Shown in pieces: positions 1 through 8,711 of a stretch of DNA of 64,000 nucleotides (its first letter is position 1; the number at the start of each line of letters is the position of its first letter). The stretch is from contig NZ_CP090640.1 in assembly GCF_029633825.1 (NCBI RefSeq), positions 1,488,001 through 1,552,000 on the forward strand. The letters run 5' to 3'. The notes under the pieces were generated by a model that made no database searches, was not told where the DNA came from, and saw only the letters and a program-made list of their open reading frames with translations. Origin of the DNA: Burkholderia contaminans (lineage in GTDB: Bacteria > Pseudomonadota > Gammaproteobacteria > Burkholderiales > Burkholderiaceae). Position numbers and translations under genes: made by a program.

Positions 1-351
1 AAGCTGCGCGACCGTAAATTCGTCAACATCGATCGCGACAATTTCGACGACGTGATGAAGGCGATCGAGCCGCGTGCCGCGTTCCAGGTGGAAAACCGCC
101 TGAGCCCGGAAGGCGGCAAGTTCGCGGTCGACCTGAAGTTCCGTTCGCTGTCGGATTTCAGCCCGGACGAAGTCGTCGAACAGGTCGAGCCGCTGCGCCG
201 CCTGCTCGAGGCGCGCTCGAAGCTCGCCGACCTGCGCAACAAGCTCGCCGGCAACGACAAGCTCGAGGATCTGCTGTCCGAGGTGCTGAAGAACACGCAG
301 CAGCTGCAGGAGCTCGCGAAGGGCACGGGCAGCGACAAAGACGGCGAATGA
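1..351 (+). CDS. tssB: TssB (VipA/IglA) T6SS sheath subunit, 5'-truncated by window edge
   Basis: The reading frame is open from base 1 and encodes the last 116 residues of TssB, the small subunit that co-polymerises with TssC into the contractile T6SS sheath in the cytoplasm. The visible part contains the conserved stretch with FAVDLKFRSLSDFSPDEV, followed by a helical charged C-terminus. TssB proteins are usually about 165-175 residues, so roughly the first third lies outside the window. The stop is 15 bp before tssC, as expected for co-transcribed sheath genes. The ATG codons at 52 and 55 are internal methionines, not the start. Identification rests on the motif and on the tssC-hcp-tssE-tssF-tssG neighbours. 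Confidence 0.95.
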   Translation, partial: KLRDRKFVNIDRDNFDDVMKAIEPRAAFQVENRLSPEGGKFAVDLKFRSLSDFSPDEVVEQVEPLRRLLEARSKLADLRNKLAGNDKLEDLLSEVLKNTQQLQELAKGTGSDKDGE

Positions 352-366
352 CGACGGAGTGTTGAG

Positions 367-1857
367 ATGAACCAGCAAACGGCTGCGGCCCAAGCGAGCG
401 GCGCGGAATACGCCGCCGGGACTTCGCTGCTCGACGACATCGTCGAGAAGAGCAAGGTCGCGAAATCCGATTCCGAGCATGCGCGTGCGAAGGACCTGAT
501 CGGCGAACTCGTGCACCAGGTGCTCGACGGCACGGTGATCGTGTCGGACAACCTGTCGGCCACGATCGACGCGCGCGTCGCGGAACTGGACCGCCTGATT
601 TCCACGCAGCTTTCCGCAGTGATGCACGCGCCGGAATTCCAGCGCCTCGAAAGCACGTGGCGCGGGATGGACTACCTGGTCAAGGAAAGCAACACCGGCC
701 AGACGATCAAGATCAAGGCGCTGCACGCACCGAAGCGCGACCTCGTGCGCGATTTCAAGGGCGCGAGCGAGTTCGACCAGAGCGCGCTGTTCAAGAAGGT
801 CTACGAAGAAGAATTCGGCACGTTCGGCGGCTCGCCGTTCGGTGCGCTGATCGGCGATTACGAGATCTCGCGCCAGCCGGAAGACATGTACTTCATCGAG
901 CAGATGTCGCACGTTGCAGCGGCCGCGCATGCGCCATTCATCGCGTCGGCATCGCCCGAGCTGCTCGGCCTCGAGTCGTTCTCCGACCTCGGCAAGCCGC
1001 GCGACCTGGGCAAGGTGTTCGATACGGTCGAATATGCGAAGTGGAAGTCGTTCCGCGACGCCGAAGATTCGCGCTACGTCGGCCTGACGCTGCCGCGCTT
1101 CCTCGGCCGCCTGCCGTTCAATCCGAAGGACGGCCAGACCGCGGAGAACTTCAACTTCGTCGAGGACGTCGACGGCACCGACCACGACAAGTACCTGTGG
1201 TGCAACGCCGCGTGGGCGTTCGCTGCGCGCCTGACGGCCGCATTCGACGACTTCGGCTGGTGCGCGGCGATCCGCGGCGTCGAAGGCGGCGGCCTCGTCG
1301 AGGATCTGCCGACCCACACGTTCAAGACCGACGACGGTGAAGTCGCGCTGAAGTGCCCGACCGAAATCGCGATCACCGATCGCCGCGAGAAGGAGCTGAG
1401 CGACCTCGGCTTCATCCCGCTCGTCCATTGCAAGAACTCAGATTACGCCGCGTTCTTCGCTGCGCAGTCGGTGCAGAAACCCAAGAAATACAGCACCGAC
1501 AGCGCGAATGCGAACGCCGTCCTGTCCGCCCAGCTTCAGTACATCTTCTCGGTATCGCGCGTCGCGCACTACCTGAAGGCGATGATGCGGGACAAGATCG
1601 GCAGCTTCGCATCGGCGCAGAACGTGGAGACTTTCCTCAACCGGTGGATTTCGCAGTACGTCCTGCTCGACGACAACGCCTCGCAGGAACAGAAAGCGCA
1701 ATTTCCGCTGCGCGAGGCATCCATACAAGTGTCGGAGATTCCGGGCAAGCCGGGCTCGTATCGTTCGGTCGCGTTCCTGCGCCCGCACTTTCAGCTCGAC
1801 GAACTCTCGATTTCTCTGCGACTTGTCGCTGATCTGCCCAAACCGGCAAATTCATAA
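367..1857 (+). CDS. tssC: TssC (VipB/IglB) T6SS contractile sheath large subunit
   Basis: The gene encodes 496 residues, the usual length for TssC, the large sheath subunit that interlocks with TssB and contracts to fire the Hcp tube. Family landmarks include RGMDYLVKES near residue 98, GDYEISRQPEDMYFIEQMSHVAAAAHAPF near 162-190 (described here by its ends, about 28 residues) and the conserved C-terminal strand region around SIQVSEIPGKPGSYRSV. The N-terminal segment before residue 50 corresponds to the part that ClpV recognises in homologues. The ATG at 367 follows the tssB stop by 15 bp with a purine-rich GACGGAG upstream. No anomalies were seen. Confidence 0.97.
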   Translation: MNQQTAAAQASGAEYAAGTSLLDDIVEKSKVAKSDSEHARAKDLIGELVHQVLDGTVIVSDNLSATIDARVAELDRLISTQLSAVMHAPEFQRLESTWRGMDYLVKESNTGQTIKIKALHAPKRDLVRDFKGASEFDQSALFKKVYEEEFGTFGGSPFGALIGDYEISRQPEDMYFIEQMSHVAAAAHAPFIASASPELLGLESFSDLGKPRDLGKVFDTVEYAKWKSFRDAEDSRYVGLTLPRFLGRLPFNPKDGQTAENFNFVEDVDGTDHDKYLWCNAAWAFAARLTAAFDDFGWCAAIRGVEGGGLVEDLPTHTFKTDDGEVALKCPTEIAITDRREKELSDLGFIPLVHCKNSDYAAFFAAQSVQKPKKYSTDSANANAVLSAQLQYIFSVSRVAHYLKAMMRDKIGSFASAQNVETFLNRWISQYVLLDDNASQEQKAQFPLREASIQVSEIPGKPGSYRSVAFLRPHFQLDELSISLRLVADLPKPANS

Positions 1858-1869
1858 GCGAGTAAATCG

Positions 1870-1888
1870 CCCGGGCGGGCCGCCTGGG
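1870..1888 (+). other. GC-rich stem-loop between tssC and hcp
   Basis: CCCGGGCG (1870-1877) and CGCCTGGG (1881-1888) pair over eight positions with one G.T wobble and a GGC loop, 13 bp after the tssC stop. There is no T-run, so it is not a classical terminator. A hairpin here could stabilise the 5' end of an hcp transcript or cause partial termination; Hcp is needed in far larger amounts than most T6SS parts. Structure is seen, function is inferred. Confidence 0.45.
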
Positions 1889-1927
1889 TAGGACGTTAAA
1901 ACCACCTCTTTGGGGAGTCGAAGGGCC

Positions 1928-2431
1928 ATGTTACATATGCACTTGCAGTTTGGTAGTCCCGCGGTGAAGGGCGAATCCGCGGACAAGGACCACCAGGGCT
2001 GGATCGAACTGAAGTCATGGGATCACTCGATCGTTCAGCCGCGTTCGGCAACCGCATCGACCGCTGGCGGTCACACGATGACGCGTTGCGAACACGGCGA
2101 CATGATCTTCACGAAGGAAATCGATTCGTCGAGCCCGCTGCTGTACCAACACGCTTCGGGCGGCACCACGTTCGACGAGGTGACGGTCCATTTCTCGCGC
2201 GCTGACGGTGAAGGCAAGCGCGTGCAGTATCTGGAAGTCAAGCTCAAGTACGTGATCATCTCGAGCATCGCCCCGAGCGTTCGCGAAGAAGGTCTGCCGC
2301 TCGAGACGTTCTCGCTGAAGTACGCAGCTGTGCAGTGGAAGCAAACCCAGCAGAAGATCGGCGGCAACCAGGGCGGCAACACGCAAGGCGCCTGGAGTCT
2401 GACGAAGAACGACAAGACCTACGCGGTCTAA
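1928..2431 (+). CDS. hcp: Hcp (TssD) T6SS tube protein
   Basis: The gene encodes 167 residues of Hcp, which forms the hexameric rings stacked into the inner tube and is secreted when the sheath contracts. The sequence starts MLHMHLQFG and contains the family signature WIELKSWDHS, followed by strands such as VTVHFSRADGEGK and YLEVKLKYV. A longer reading from TTG at 1910 is possible in frame. I chose ATG 1928 because GGGGAG at 1912-1917 sits ten bases upstream and the short form matches Hcp N-termini. The 70-bp gap from tssC and the hairpin there may allow separate control of hcp output. Confidence 0.96.
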   Translation: MLHMHLQFGSPAVKGESADKDHQGWIELKSWDHSIVQPRSATASTAGGHTMTRCEHGDMIFTKEIDSSSPLLYQHASGGTTFDEVTVHFSRADGEGKRVQYLEVKLKYVIISSIAPSVREEGLPLETFSLKYAAVQWKQTQQKIGGNQGGNTQGAWSLTKNDKTYAV

Positions 2432-2493
2432 GGTCGGTTGCGGCAACGGGGCGCACGGCGTCCCGTTGCCGTTTTCGCTGTCCACACCGGCCG

Positions 2494-2979
2494 ATGAAAC
2501 GATTCGAACCCAGTTTTCTCGACAAGCTGTTCGACGACGAACCGCACCTGCCGGCCTCGGCAGCGATGCGGCAATTGTCGCTGGATGAGCTCAAGAACAC
2601 GGTCGCCCGCGACGTCGAGGCGATCCTCAATACCCGTATTGCGCACACCGAGAACGAGCTGGCCACGCTGCCGGAGTGCCAGAAGTCGGTGCTGACCTAC
2701 GGGCTGAACGATTTCGCGGGGCTGAGCCTCGCGAGTCACTACGATCGCGCGTTCATCTGCAAGTCGATCCAGCAGGCCATCGCGCGCCACGAGCCGCGCC
2801 TGCAGCAGGTGCAGGTGACGTTCGAGCTGAACGAGCAGGCCACCAACGCGCTTTACTTCGCGATCCAGGCGCTGCTCGTCGTGCACCCGGCCGAGGAGCC
2901 GGTGAGTTTCGACGCGATGCTGCAGCCCTCCACGCTGCAGTATTCGGTCACGCGCGCACGCGCCGCAAGAATGCAGTAA
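2494..2979 (+). CDS. tssE: TssE, gp25-like T6SS baseplate protein
   Basis: This 161-residue protein is the T6SS homologue of phage T4 baseplate wedge protein gp25, linking the baseplate to the sheath. It has the N-terminal FEPSFLDKLFDD segment, the conserved SVLTYGLNDFAGLSL core around residues 70-85 and the hallmark EPRL motif (residues ~105-108) found in gp25-type proteins. The frame is open much further upstream; ATG 2494 is chosen because the upstream extension is arginine-rich antisense-like sequence overlapping hcp. It lies 62 bp after hcp. Normal length and no anomalies. Confidence 0.94.
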   Translation: MKRFEPSFLDKLFDDEPHLPASAAMRQLSLDELKNTVARDVEAILNTRIAHTENELATLPECQKSVLTYGLNDFAGLSLASHYDRAFICKSIQQAIARHEPRLQQVQVTFELNEQATNALYFAIQALLVVHPAEEPVSFDAMLQPSTLQYSVTRARAARMQ

Positions 2980-3056
2980 ATCAAGCCGCCGAGCGGGCCG
3001 GACCGCCCGGTGGTGGATCAGGGTCCGGCAGGAAATATTGAGGTTCGGGGTCGTCG

Positions 3057-4892
3057 ATGGAAGAATTGCTGCCGTATTACGAGCGCGAATTATCGTTTTT
3101 GCGGCGCTATTCGCGAGATTTCGCCGAACGCTATCCGAAGATCGCGGCGCGGCTCGCGCTGTCCGGCGAGCATTGCGAGGATCCGCACGTCGAGCGGATG
3201 ATCGAGTCGTTCGCGCTGCTCGGCGCGCGCATCAACAAGAAGCTCGACGACGATTACCCGGAATTCACCGAAGCGCTGCTGGAAGTGCTGTATCCGCACT
3301 ACCTGCGGCCGTTCCCGTCGTGCTCGATCGCGCAGTTCACGCCGGCGTCGCCCGGCCAGCAGACCGAACCGGTCGTGATCGATCGCGGCACCGAGCTGAA
3401 GAGCCGCCCGATCCGCGGCGTGCAATGCCGGTTCCGCACCGCCTATGACGTGACGCTCGCGCCGATCCGCATCTCGGAAGCCCGCTACACGCCGGTCGCG
3501 CTCGCGCCGAGCGCGACGGTGCTGCCGTCCAATGCGACGGGCGTGATCTCGATCACGTTCGAATCGCTCGCCGCGCAGCTCGATCTCGGCGCGCTGAAGC
3601 TGCCGACGCTGCGCGCGCACCTGCACGGCGAGCAGTCGTTCGTCGCCGCGTTGACCGACTGCCTGTTCGTCAACGTGCTCGGCGCGTATGTCGAGCCCGA
3701 GCGCAACGGCCGCTGGACCGCGCTGCGCAAGCTGCCGATCGCGCACGCCGGCTTCGACGAGGACGACGCGCTGATCGACTACCCGGCGAAATCGCATCCC
3801 GCGTATCGCCTGCTCACCGAATACTTCGCGTTCCCCGACAAGTTCGATTTCGTCGACTTCGACCTCGCGGCGATCGCGCGCGCGAGCGGCCGCTGCCAGC
3901 GCGCGACGCTGCATCTCGTGCTGCAGGACGTGCGCAGCGATTCGCACGTCGCGCGGCTGCTCGAACTGCTGACGGCGAGCCACTTCCGGCTGTTCTGCAC
4001 GCCGATCGTCAACCTGTTCCGCCAGCACGGCGAGCCGATCCGCATCACGCATCGCGCGGTGTCCTACCCGGTGATCGCCGAGGCGCGGCGCGCGTTCGCG
4101 TACGAGGTGTATTCGATCGATTCGGTGAAGCTCGTCAGGCAGCAGGCGCACGAGGAGTCGGTAATCGAGTTCCGGCCGTTCTATTCGCTGCATCACGGCG
4201 AATCGGCGCGGATCGGCCATTACTGGTTCGCGCGCCGCAACGACTGGGTCGCGCAGAAGAGCCCCGGCTACGAAACCGAGATTTCGATCGTCGATATCGA
4301 TTTCGAGCCGACGTCGCCGCAGACCGACACGCTGAGCCTCGATCTCACCTGTACGAACCGCGACCTGCCGGCGATGCTCGCGTTCGGGCTCGAAGGCGGC
4401 GACCTGTTCCAGGAAGGCGGTGCGCAGACGAGCGGCATTTCACTGCTGCGCCGCCCGACGCAGAGCGTGCGCTTCGAGCGCGGTCGCGCCGCGCACTGGC
4501 GGCTCGTGTCGCACCTCGCGCTCAATCACGTGTCGCTGGTCGCGCACGGCCTCGCGCCGCTGAAGGAAATGCTGACGCTGTACGACCTGCGGCGCACCGC
4601 CGTGTCGATGCGCCAGATCGACGGCCTCGCCGGCGTCGAGCAGCGCGGCGCCGTGCAGTGGCTGCCCGGCAAGCCGTTCGCGACCTTCGTGCGCGGCATC
4701 GAGATCCGCCTGACGATCGACGAGGAACACTTCGTGGGCGCGAGCCTGGCCTCGTTCGTGCGTGTGCTCGACAGCTTCTTCGGGCTGTACGTGCACCTCA
4801 ACAGTTTCGTTCAACTAGTCGTCGTGTCGAAGCGCACCGGCGAGGAGATCATCCGATGCAAGCCCCGGACCGGCGAATCGATCCTGGCGTAG
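3057..4892 (+). CDS. tssF: TssF (VasA/ImpG) T6SS baseplate wedge protein
   Basis: This is a full-length 611-residue TssF, which with TssG, TssE and TssK builds the baseplate wedge around the VgrG hub. The N-terminus MEELLPYYERELSFLRRYS and the following FAERYPKIAARL are diagnostic of the family, as is the LLEVLYPHYLRPFPS motif near residue 80. The ATG at 3057 is the first in-frame start and lies 77 bp after tssE. The 3' end overlaps tssG by 37 bp, a tight arrangement that suggests coupled translation of two proteins acting in one complex. Confidence 0.96.
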   Translation: MEELLPYYERELSFLRRYSRDFAERYPKIAARLALSGEHCEDPHVERMIESFALLGARINKKLDDDYPEFTEALLEVLYPHYLRPFPSCSIAQFTPASPGQQTEPVVIDRGTELKSRPIRGVQCRFRTAYDVTLAPIRISEARYTPVALAPSATVLPSNATGVISITFESLAAQLDLGALKLPTLRAHLHGEQSFVAALTDCLFVNVLGAYVEPERNGRWTALRKLPIAHAGFDEDDALIDYPAKSHPAYRLLTEYFAFPDKFDFVDFDLAAIARASGRCQRATLHLVLQDVRSDSHVARLLELLTASHFRLFCTPIVNLFRQHGEPIRITHRAVSYPVIAEARRAFAYEVYSIDSVKLVRQQAHEESVIEFRPFYSLHHGESARIGHYWFARRNDWVAQKSPGYETEISIVDIDFEPTSPQTDTLSLDLTCTNRDLPAMLAFGLEGGDLFQEGGAQTSGISLLRRPTQSVRFERGRAAHWRLVSHLALNHVSLVAHGLAPLKEMLTLYDLRRTAVSMRQIDGLAGVEQRGAVQWLPGKPFATFVRGIEIRLTIDEEHFVGASLASFVRVLDSFFGLYVHLNSFVQLVVVSKRTGEEIIRCKPRTGESILA

Positions 4893-5956
4893 TCGACGCG
4901 CTGCTCGACGAACCGCACCGCTTCGAGTTCTTCCAGGCCGTGCGCGTGCTCGAAGGGCTGTTCGCGCGACAGGCGTCGGATGCGCCCGGCGCGTGGCGGC
5001 AGGGCGACGTGGTCGCGCAGCGCATCGAATTCCGCAACACGCTGTCGCTCGGCTTTCCGCCGAGCGAGATCGAAGGCGCGCGCTCGTTCGACGACGACGG
5101 CACCCACCTCGACACGGGCGAGGCGCGCGGCGCCGCACTCGCGGCCGGCGAGCTCGGCCACGTCGAGCTGACGCCCGCGTTCTTCGGGCTGCTCGGCGGG
5201 CAGGGCGCGCTGCCGCTGCACTACACCGAGCAGATCGTCGCGCGCGAGCATCTGAAGCGCGACCATGCGGCGCGCGCGTTCTTCGACGTGTTCTCGAACC
5301 GCGCGACCGCGCTGTTCTATGCCGCGTGGAAGAAATACCGGCTGCCGTTCCATTACGAGCTCGACCGCGACGAACGCTATCTGCCGCTGCTGCTCGCGAT
5401 CGCGGGCGTGCCGAGCGACGAGGTGCGCGACAGCCTCGCGGCCGGCGTGGGCGGCGTGCTCGACGAGGCCGTGGCCGGCTATGCGCTCGCCGCGCGGCAC
5501 CGGCCGATGTCGGCCGCCTACCTGCAGCGCACGCTGTCCGACTATTTCCGCGTGCCGGTGAAGATCGACCAGTTCGTCGGCAAGTGGTACGACGTGCCGC
5601 CTGACCAGCTGAGCGTGCTCGGCGAAGTCAACGCGGTGCTCGGCGGGACGGCGCTCGTCGGCGAACGCGTGTGGCAGCGCGACATGCGCGCGCGGATCGT
5701 CGTCGGCCCGCTGTCCAAGCGCGACTACGAGGCGTTCCTGCCTGGCGGCGCGCACGCCATCGCACTGGAGCGGATGCTGACGCTGCTCGCCGGCGTCACG
5801 CTCGAATACGAAGTGAAGCTCGTGCTCAAGCGCACCGAAGTCGGCGCGAGCGTGCTCGGCGCAGGCTCGCGGCTCGGCTGGGACGCATTCCTCTGCACGC
5901 GCGACGCGATAGAGGACCGCTCCGACGCCCGCTACGAACTGCACGTGATTCACTGA
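4856..5956 (+). CDS. tssG: TssG (VasB/ImpH) T6SS baseplate wedge protein
   Basis: The gene encodes 366 residues of TssG, the TssF partner (usually two TssF per TssG) in the baseplate wedge. Recognisable parts are PHRFEFFQAVRVLE near residues 18-31, the IEFRNTLSLGFPPSEI strand and VELTPAFFGLLGGQGALPLHYTE in the first third (quoted by its ends), all TssG hallmarks. The ATG at 4856 overlaps the tssF 3' end; the open frame extends upstream to 4658, but that part is antisense-type arginine-rich sequence inside tssF. The stop is 43 bp before clpV. Confidence 0.94.
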   Translation: MQAPDRRIDPGVVDALLDEPHRFEFFQAVRVLEGLFARQASDAPGAWRQGDVVAQRIEFRNTLSLGFPPSEIEGARSFDDDGTHLDTGEARGAALAAGELGHVELTPAFFGLLGGQGALPLHYTEQIVAREHLKRDHAARAFFDVFSNRATALFYAAWKKYRLPFHYELDRDERYLPLLLAIAGVPSDEVRDSLAAGVGGVLDEAVAGYALAARHRPMSAAYLQRTLSDYFRVPVKIDQFVGKWYDVPPDQLSVLGEVNAVLGGTALVGERVWQRDMRARIVVGPLSKRDYEAFLPGGAHAIALERMLTLLAGVTLEYEVKLVLKRTEVGASVLGAGSRLGWDAFLCTRDAIEDRSDARYELHVIH

Positions 5957-5999
5957 TTCCGAACGACAACAACACGCAATCGAACCTGAGATCGACGCC

Positions 6000-8669
6000 A
6001 TGAGCACGCCTCTGAAGACCCTGATCACGAAACTGAACCCGCTGTGCCGCCACGCGACCGAGCGTGCGGCGAGCGCGTGCCTGGCGCGCGGCCACTACGA
6101 GGTCGATCTGGAGCACCTGTTCCTCGCGTTGCTCGAGGAAGCGACGGGCGACCTGCCGCTCGCACTGCGCGCGAGCCGTGTCGATCCGCACGCGCTGCAT
6201 GCCGACCTCGAGCGCGAACTGACGCGCCTGAAGACGGGCAACACGCGCACGCCGGTGTTCTCCGTGCACCTGATCGCGCTGTTCGAACAGGCATGGCTGA
6301 TCGCGTCGCTCGACTCGCAGCTCGGCCGCATCCGTTCGGGGCACCTGCTGCTCGCGCTGCTGACCGCACCCGATCTCGCGCAGTTCGCGCAACGGATGTC
6401 GTCGCAGTTCGCGGAAATGAACGTGACGGACCTGAAACACAAGTTCGACGAGATCATGGCCGGCTCGAGCGAGGCCGAGCCGCGCCAGGCGGACGACGAC
6501 GGCAGCGACGTCGCGCCGGCCGCCGACGGGTTCGCCGCTGCGGCCGGCCCGTCGAAGACGCCCGCGCTCGACACGTATACGACCAACCTCACGCAGCGCG
6601 CACGCGACGGCAAGATCGACCCGGTGATCGGCCGTGAAGCCGAGATCCGCCAGGCGATCGACATCCTGATGCGCCGCCGCCAGAACAACCCGATCATGAC
6701 CGGCGAGGCCGGCGTCGGCAAAACGGCGGTCGTCGAGGGCCTCGCGCTGCGCATCGCGGCCGACGACGTGCCGCCGCCGCTGCGCGGCGTCGCGCTGCAC
6801 GTGCTCGACATGGGGCTGCTGCAGGCCGGCGCGAGCGTGAAGGGCGAGTTCGAGAACCGCCTGAAGAGCGTGATCGACGAGGTGAAGAAGAGCGCGCACC
6901 CGATCATCCTGTTCATCGACGAGGCGCACACGATCATCGGCGCGGGCGGCCAGGCCGGCCAGAACGACGCGGCGAACCTGCTGAAGCCGGCGCTCGCGCG
7001 CGGCGAGCTGCGCACGATCGCGGCGACGACGTGGAGCGAATACAAGAAGTACTTCGAGAAGGATGCGGCGCTCGCGCGGCGCTTCCAGGTCGTGAAGGTC
7101 GAGGAGCCGAGCGAGCCGCTCGCGGCCGCGATGCTGCGCGGGATGTCCGGCCTGATGGAGAAGCACTTCAACGTGCGGATCCTCGACGACGCGATCATCG
7201 AGGCCGTGCGCCTGTCGCACCGCTACATCAGCGGCCGCCAGCTGCCGGACAAGGCAATCAGCGTGCTCGACACCGCGTGCGCGAAGGTCGCGCTCGCGCA
7301 CAGTGCGACGCCGGCGGCGATCGACGACACGAAGAAGCGCATCGAGCGGATCGACGCGGAGATCGCGTCGCTGGAGCGCGAGGCGGCCGGCGGCGCGTCG
7401 CACGACGAGCGGCTCGGCGAGCTGCGCGGTGCGCGCGACACGGCGCTCGAACAACTGGCGAAGGACGAAGCGCGCTACGAAGCCGAGCGCGTGATCGTCG
7501 CCGAGATCACCGCGCTGCGCGAAGCGCTCGACAAGGCACGCGGCCCGTCGGAAGACGGCCAGCCGGTCGATGTGCAGGCCACCCGCGACAAGCTCGCCGA
7601 ACGCGTCGCGGCGCTGCACGCGCTGCAGGGCGGCGAGCCGATGGTGCCGCTGCAGGTCGACGGACACGTGGTGGCCGAGATCGTCGCCGCGTGGACGGGC
7701 ATTCCGCTCGGCCGGATGGTGAAGGACGAGATCGACACCGTGATGAACCTGCAGCCGCTGCTCGCCGCGCGCGTGATCGGCCAGGACCACGCGCTGGAGG
7801 CGATCGCGCAGCGCGTGCGCACCGCGACCGCGAGCCTCGAGGATCCGAACAAGCCGCGCGGCGTGTTCATGTTCGTCGGGCCGTCGGGCGTCGGCAAGAC
7901 CGAGACGGCGCTCGCGCTGGCCGACATCCTGTACGGCGGCGAGCGCAAGATGGTCACGATCAACATGAGCGAGTACCAGGAAGCGCACAGCGTGTCGGGC
8001 CTGAAGGGCTCGCCGCCGGGCTACGTCGGCTACGGCGAAGGCGGCGTGCTGACCGAGGCCGTGCGCCGCAACCCGTATTCCGTCGTGCTGCTCGACGAGG
8101 TCGAGAAGGCGCACCCCGACGTGCTGGAGATGTTCTTCCAGGTATTCGACAAGGGCGCGATGGACGATGCGGAAGGCCGTGAGATCGACTTCCGCAACAC
8201 GCTGATCATCCTGACGTCGAACGTCGGCTCCGCCGCGGTGATGCAGGCGTGCCTGAACAAGCCGGCCGAAGAGCTGCCCGATCCGGACGCGCTCGCGGAG
8301 ACGCTGCGCCCGCAGCTGTACAAGACCTTCAAGCCCGCGTTCCTCGGGCGGATGAAGGTCGTGCCGTACTACCCGATTTCCGACGACGTGCTGGCCGAGA
8401 TCATCGAGCTGAAGCTCGAGCGGATCCGCCGCCGCATCGAGACGAACCACAAGGCCGCGTTCGAATGGGACGAGTCGCTCGTCGATGCGGTGCTCGCACG
8501 CTGCACCGAAGTCGATTCGGGCGCCCGCAACGTCGACCACATCCTGAACGGCACGCTGCTGCCGGAGATCGCGGGCCACGTGCTCGGCCGGATCGCCGAC
8601 GGCGAGGCCATCGCGCGCATCGCGGTGCGCGCGGACGAGGCCGGCGAATTCACGTACACCGTCGAATGA
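6000..8669 (+). CDS. clpV: ClpV (TssH) T6SS sheath-recycling AAA+ ATPase
   Basis: This 889-residue Hsp100/ClpB-type ATPase disassembles contracted TssB/TssC sheaths so the subunits can be reused. It has an N-terminal Clp_N domain (residues ~1-150), a first AAA+ domain with Walker A GEAGVGKT at about 235-242 and Walker B FIDEAHT, a middle region rich in Glu/Arg heptads (~430-530), and a second AAA+ domain with GPSGVGKT at about 627-634. A C-terminal D2-small domain follows. The acidic/alanine-rich linker at ~155-185 is typical of ClpV and separates it from housekeeping ClpB. It sits inside the T6SS operon, 43 bp after tssG and 42 bp before tssA. Confidence 0.96.
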   Translation: MSTPLKTLITKLNPLCRHATERAASACLARGHYEVDLEHLFLALLEEATGDLPLALRASRVDPHALHADLERELTRLKTGNTRTPVFSVHLIALFEQAWLIASLDSQLGRIRSGHLLLALLTAPDLAQFAQRMSSQFAEMNVTDLKHKFDEIMAGSSEAEPRQADDDGSDVAPAADGFAAAAGPSKTPALDTYTTNLTQRARDGKIDPVIGREAEIRQAIDILMRRRQNNPIMTGEAGVGKTAVVEGLALRIAADDVPPPLRGVALHVLDMGLLQAGASVKGEFENRLKSVIDEVKKSAHPIILFIDEAHTIIGAGGQAGQNDAANLLKPALARGELRTIAATTWSEYKKYFEKDAALARRFQVVKVEEPSEPLAAAMLRGMSGLMEKHFNVRILDDAIIEAVRLSHRYISGRQLPDKAISVLDTACAKVALAHSATPAAIDDTKKRIERIDAEIASLEREAAGGASHDERLGELRGARDTALEQLAKDEARYEAERVIVAEITALREALDKARGPSEDGQPVDVQATRDKLAERVAALHALQGGEPMVPLQVDGHVVAEIVAAWTGIPLGRMVKDEIDTVMNLQPLLAARVIGQDHALEAIAQRVRTATASLEDPNKPRGVFMFVGPSGVGKTETALALADILYGGERKMVTINMSEYQEAHSVSGLKGSPPGYVGYGEGGVLTEAVRRNPYSVVLLDEVEKAHPDVLEMFFQVFDKGAMDDAEGREIDFRNTLIILTSNVGSAAVMQACLNKPAEELPDPDALAETLRPQLYKTFKPAFLGRMKVVPYYPISDDVLAEIIELKLERIRRRIETNHKAAFEWDESLVDAVLARCTEVDSGARNVDHILNGTLLPEIAGHVLGRIADGEAIARIAVRADEAGEFTYTVE

Positions 8670-8711
8670 GCGCGGCCGTGCAACGCAAGCATTTGATGAA
8701 CTGACCGAACC

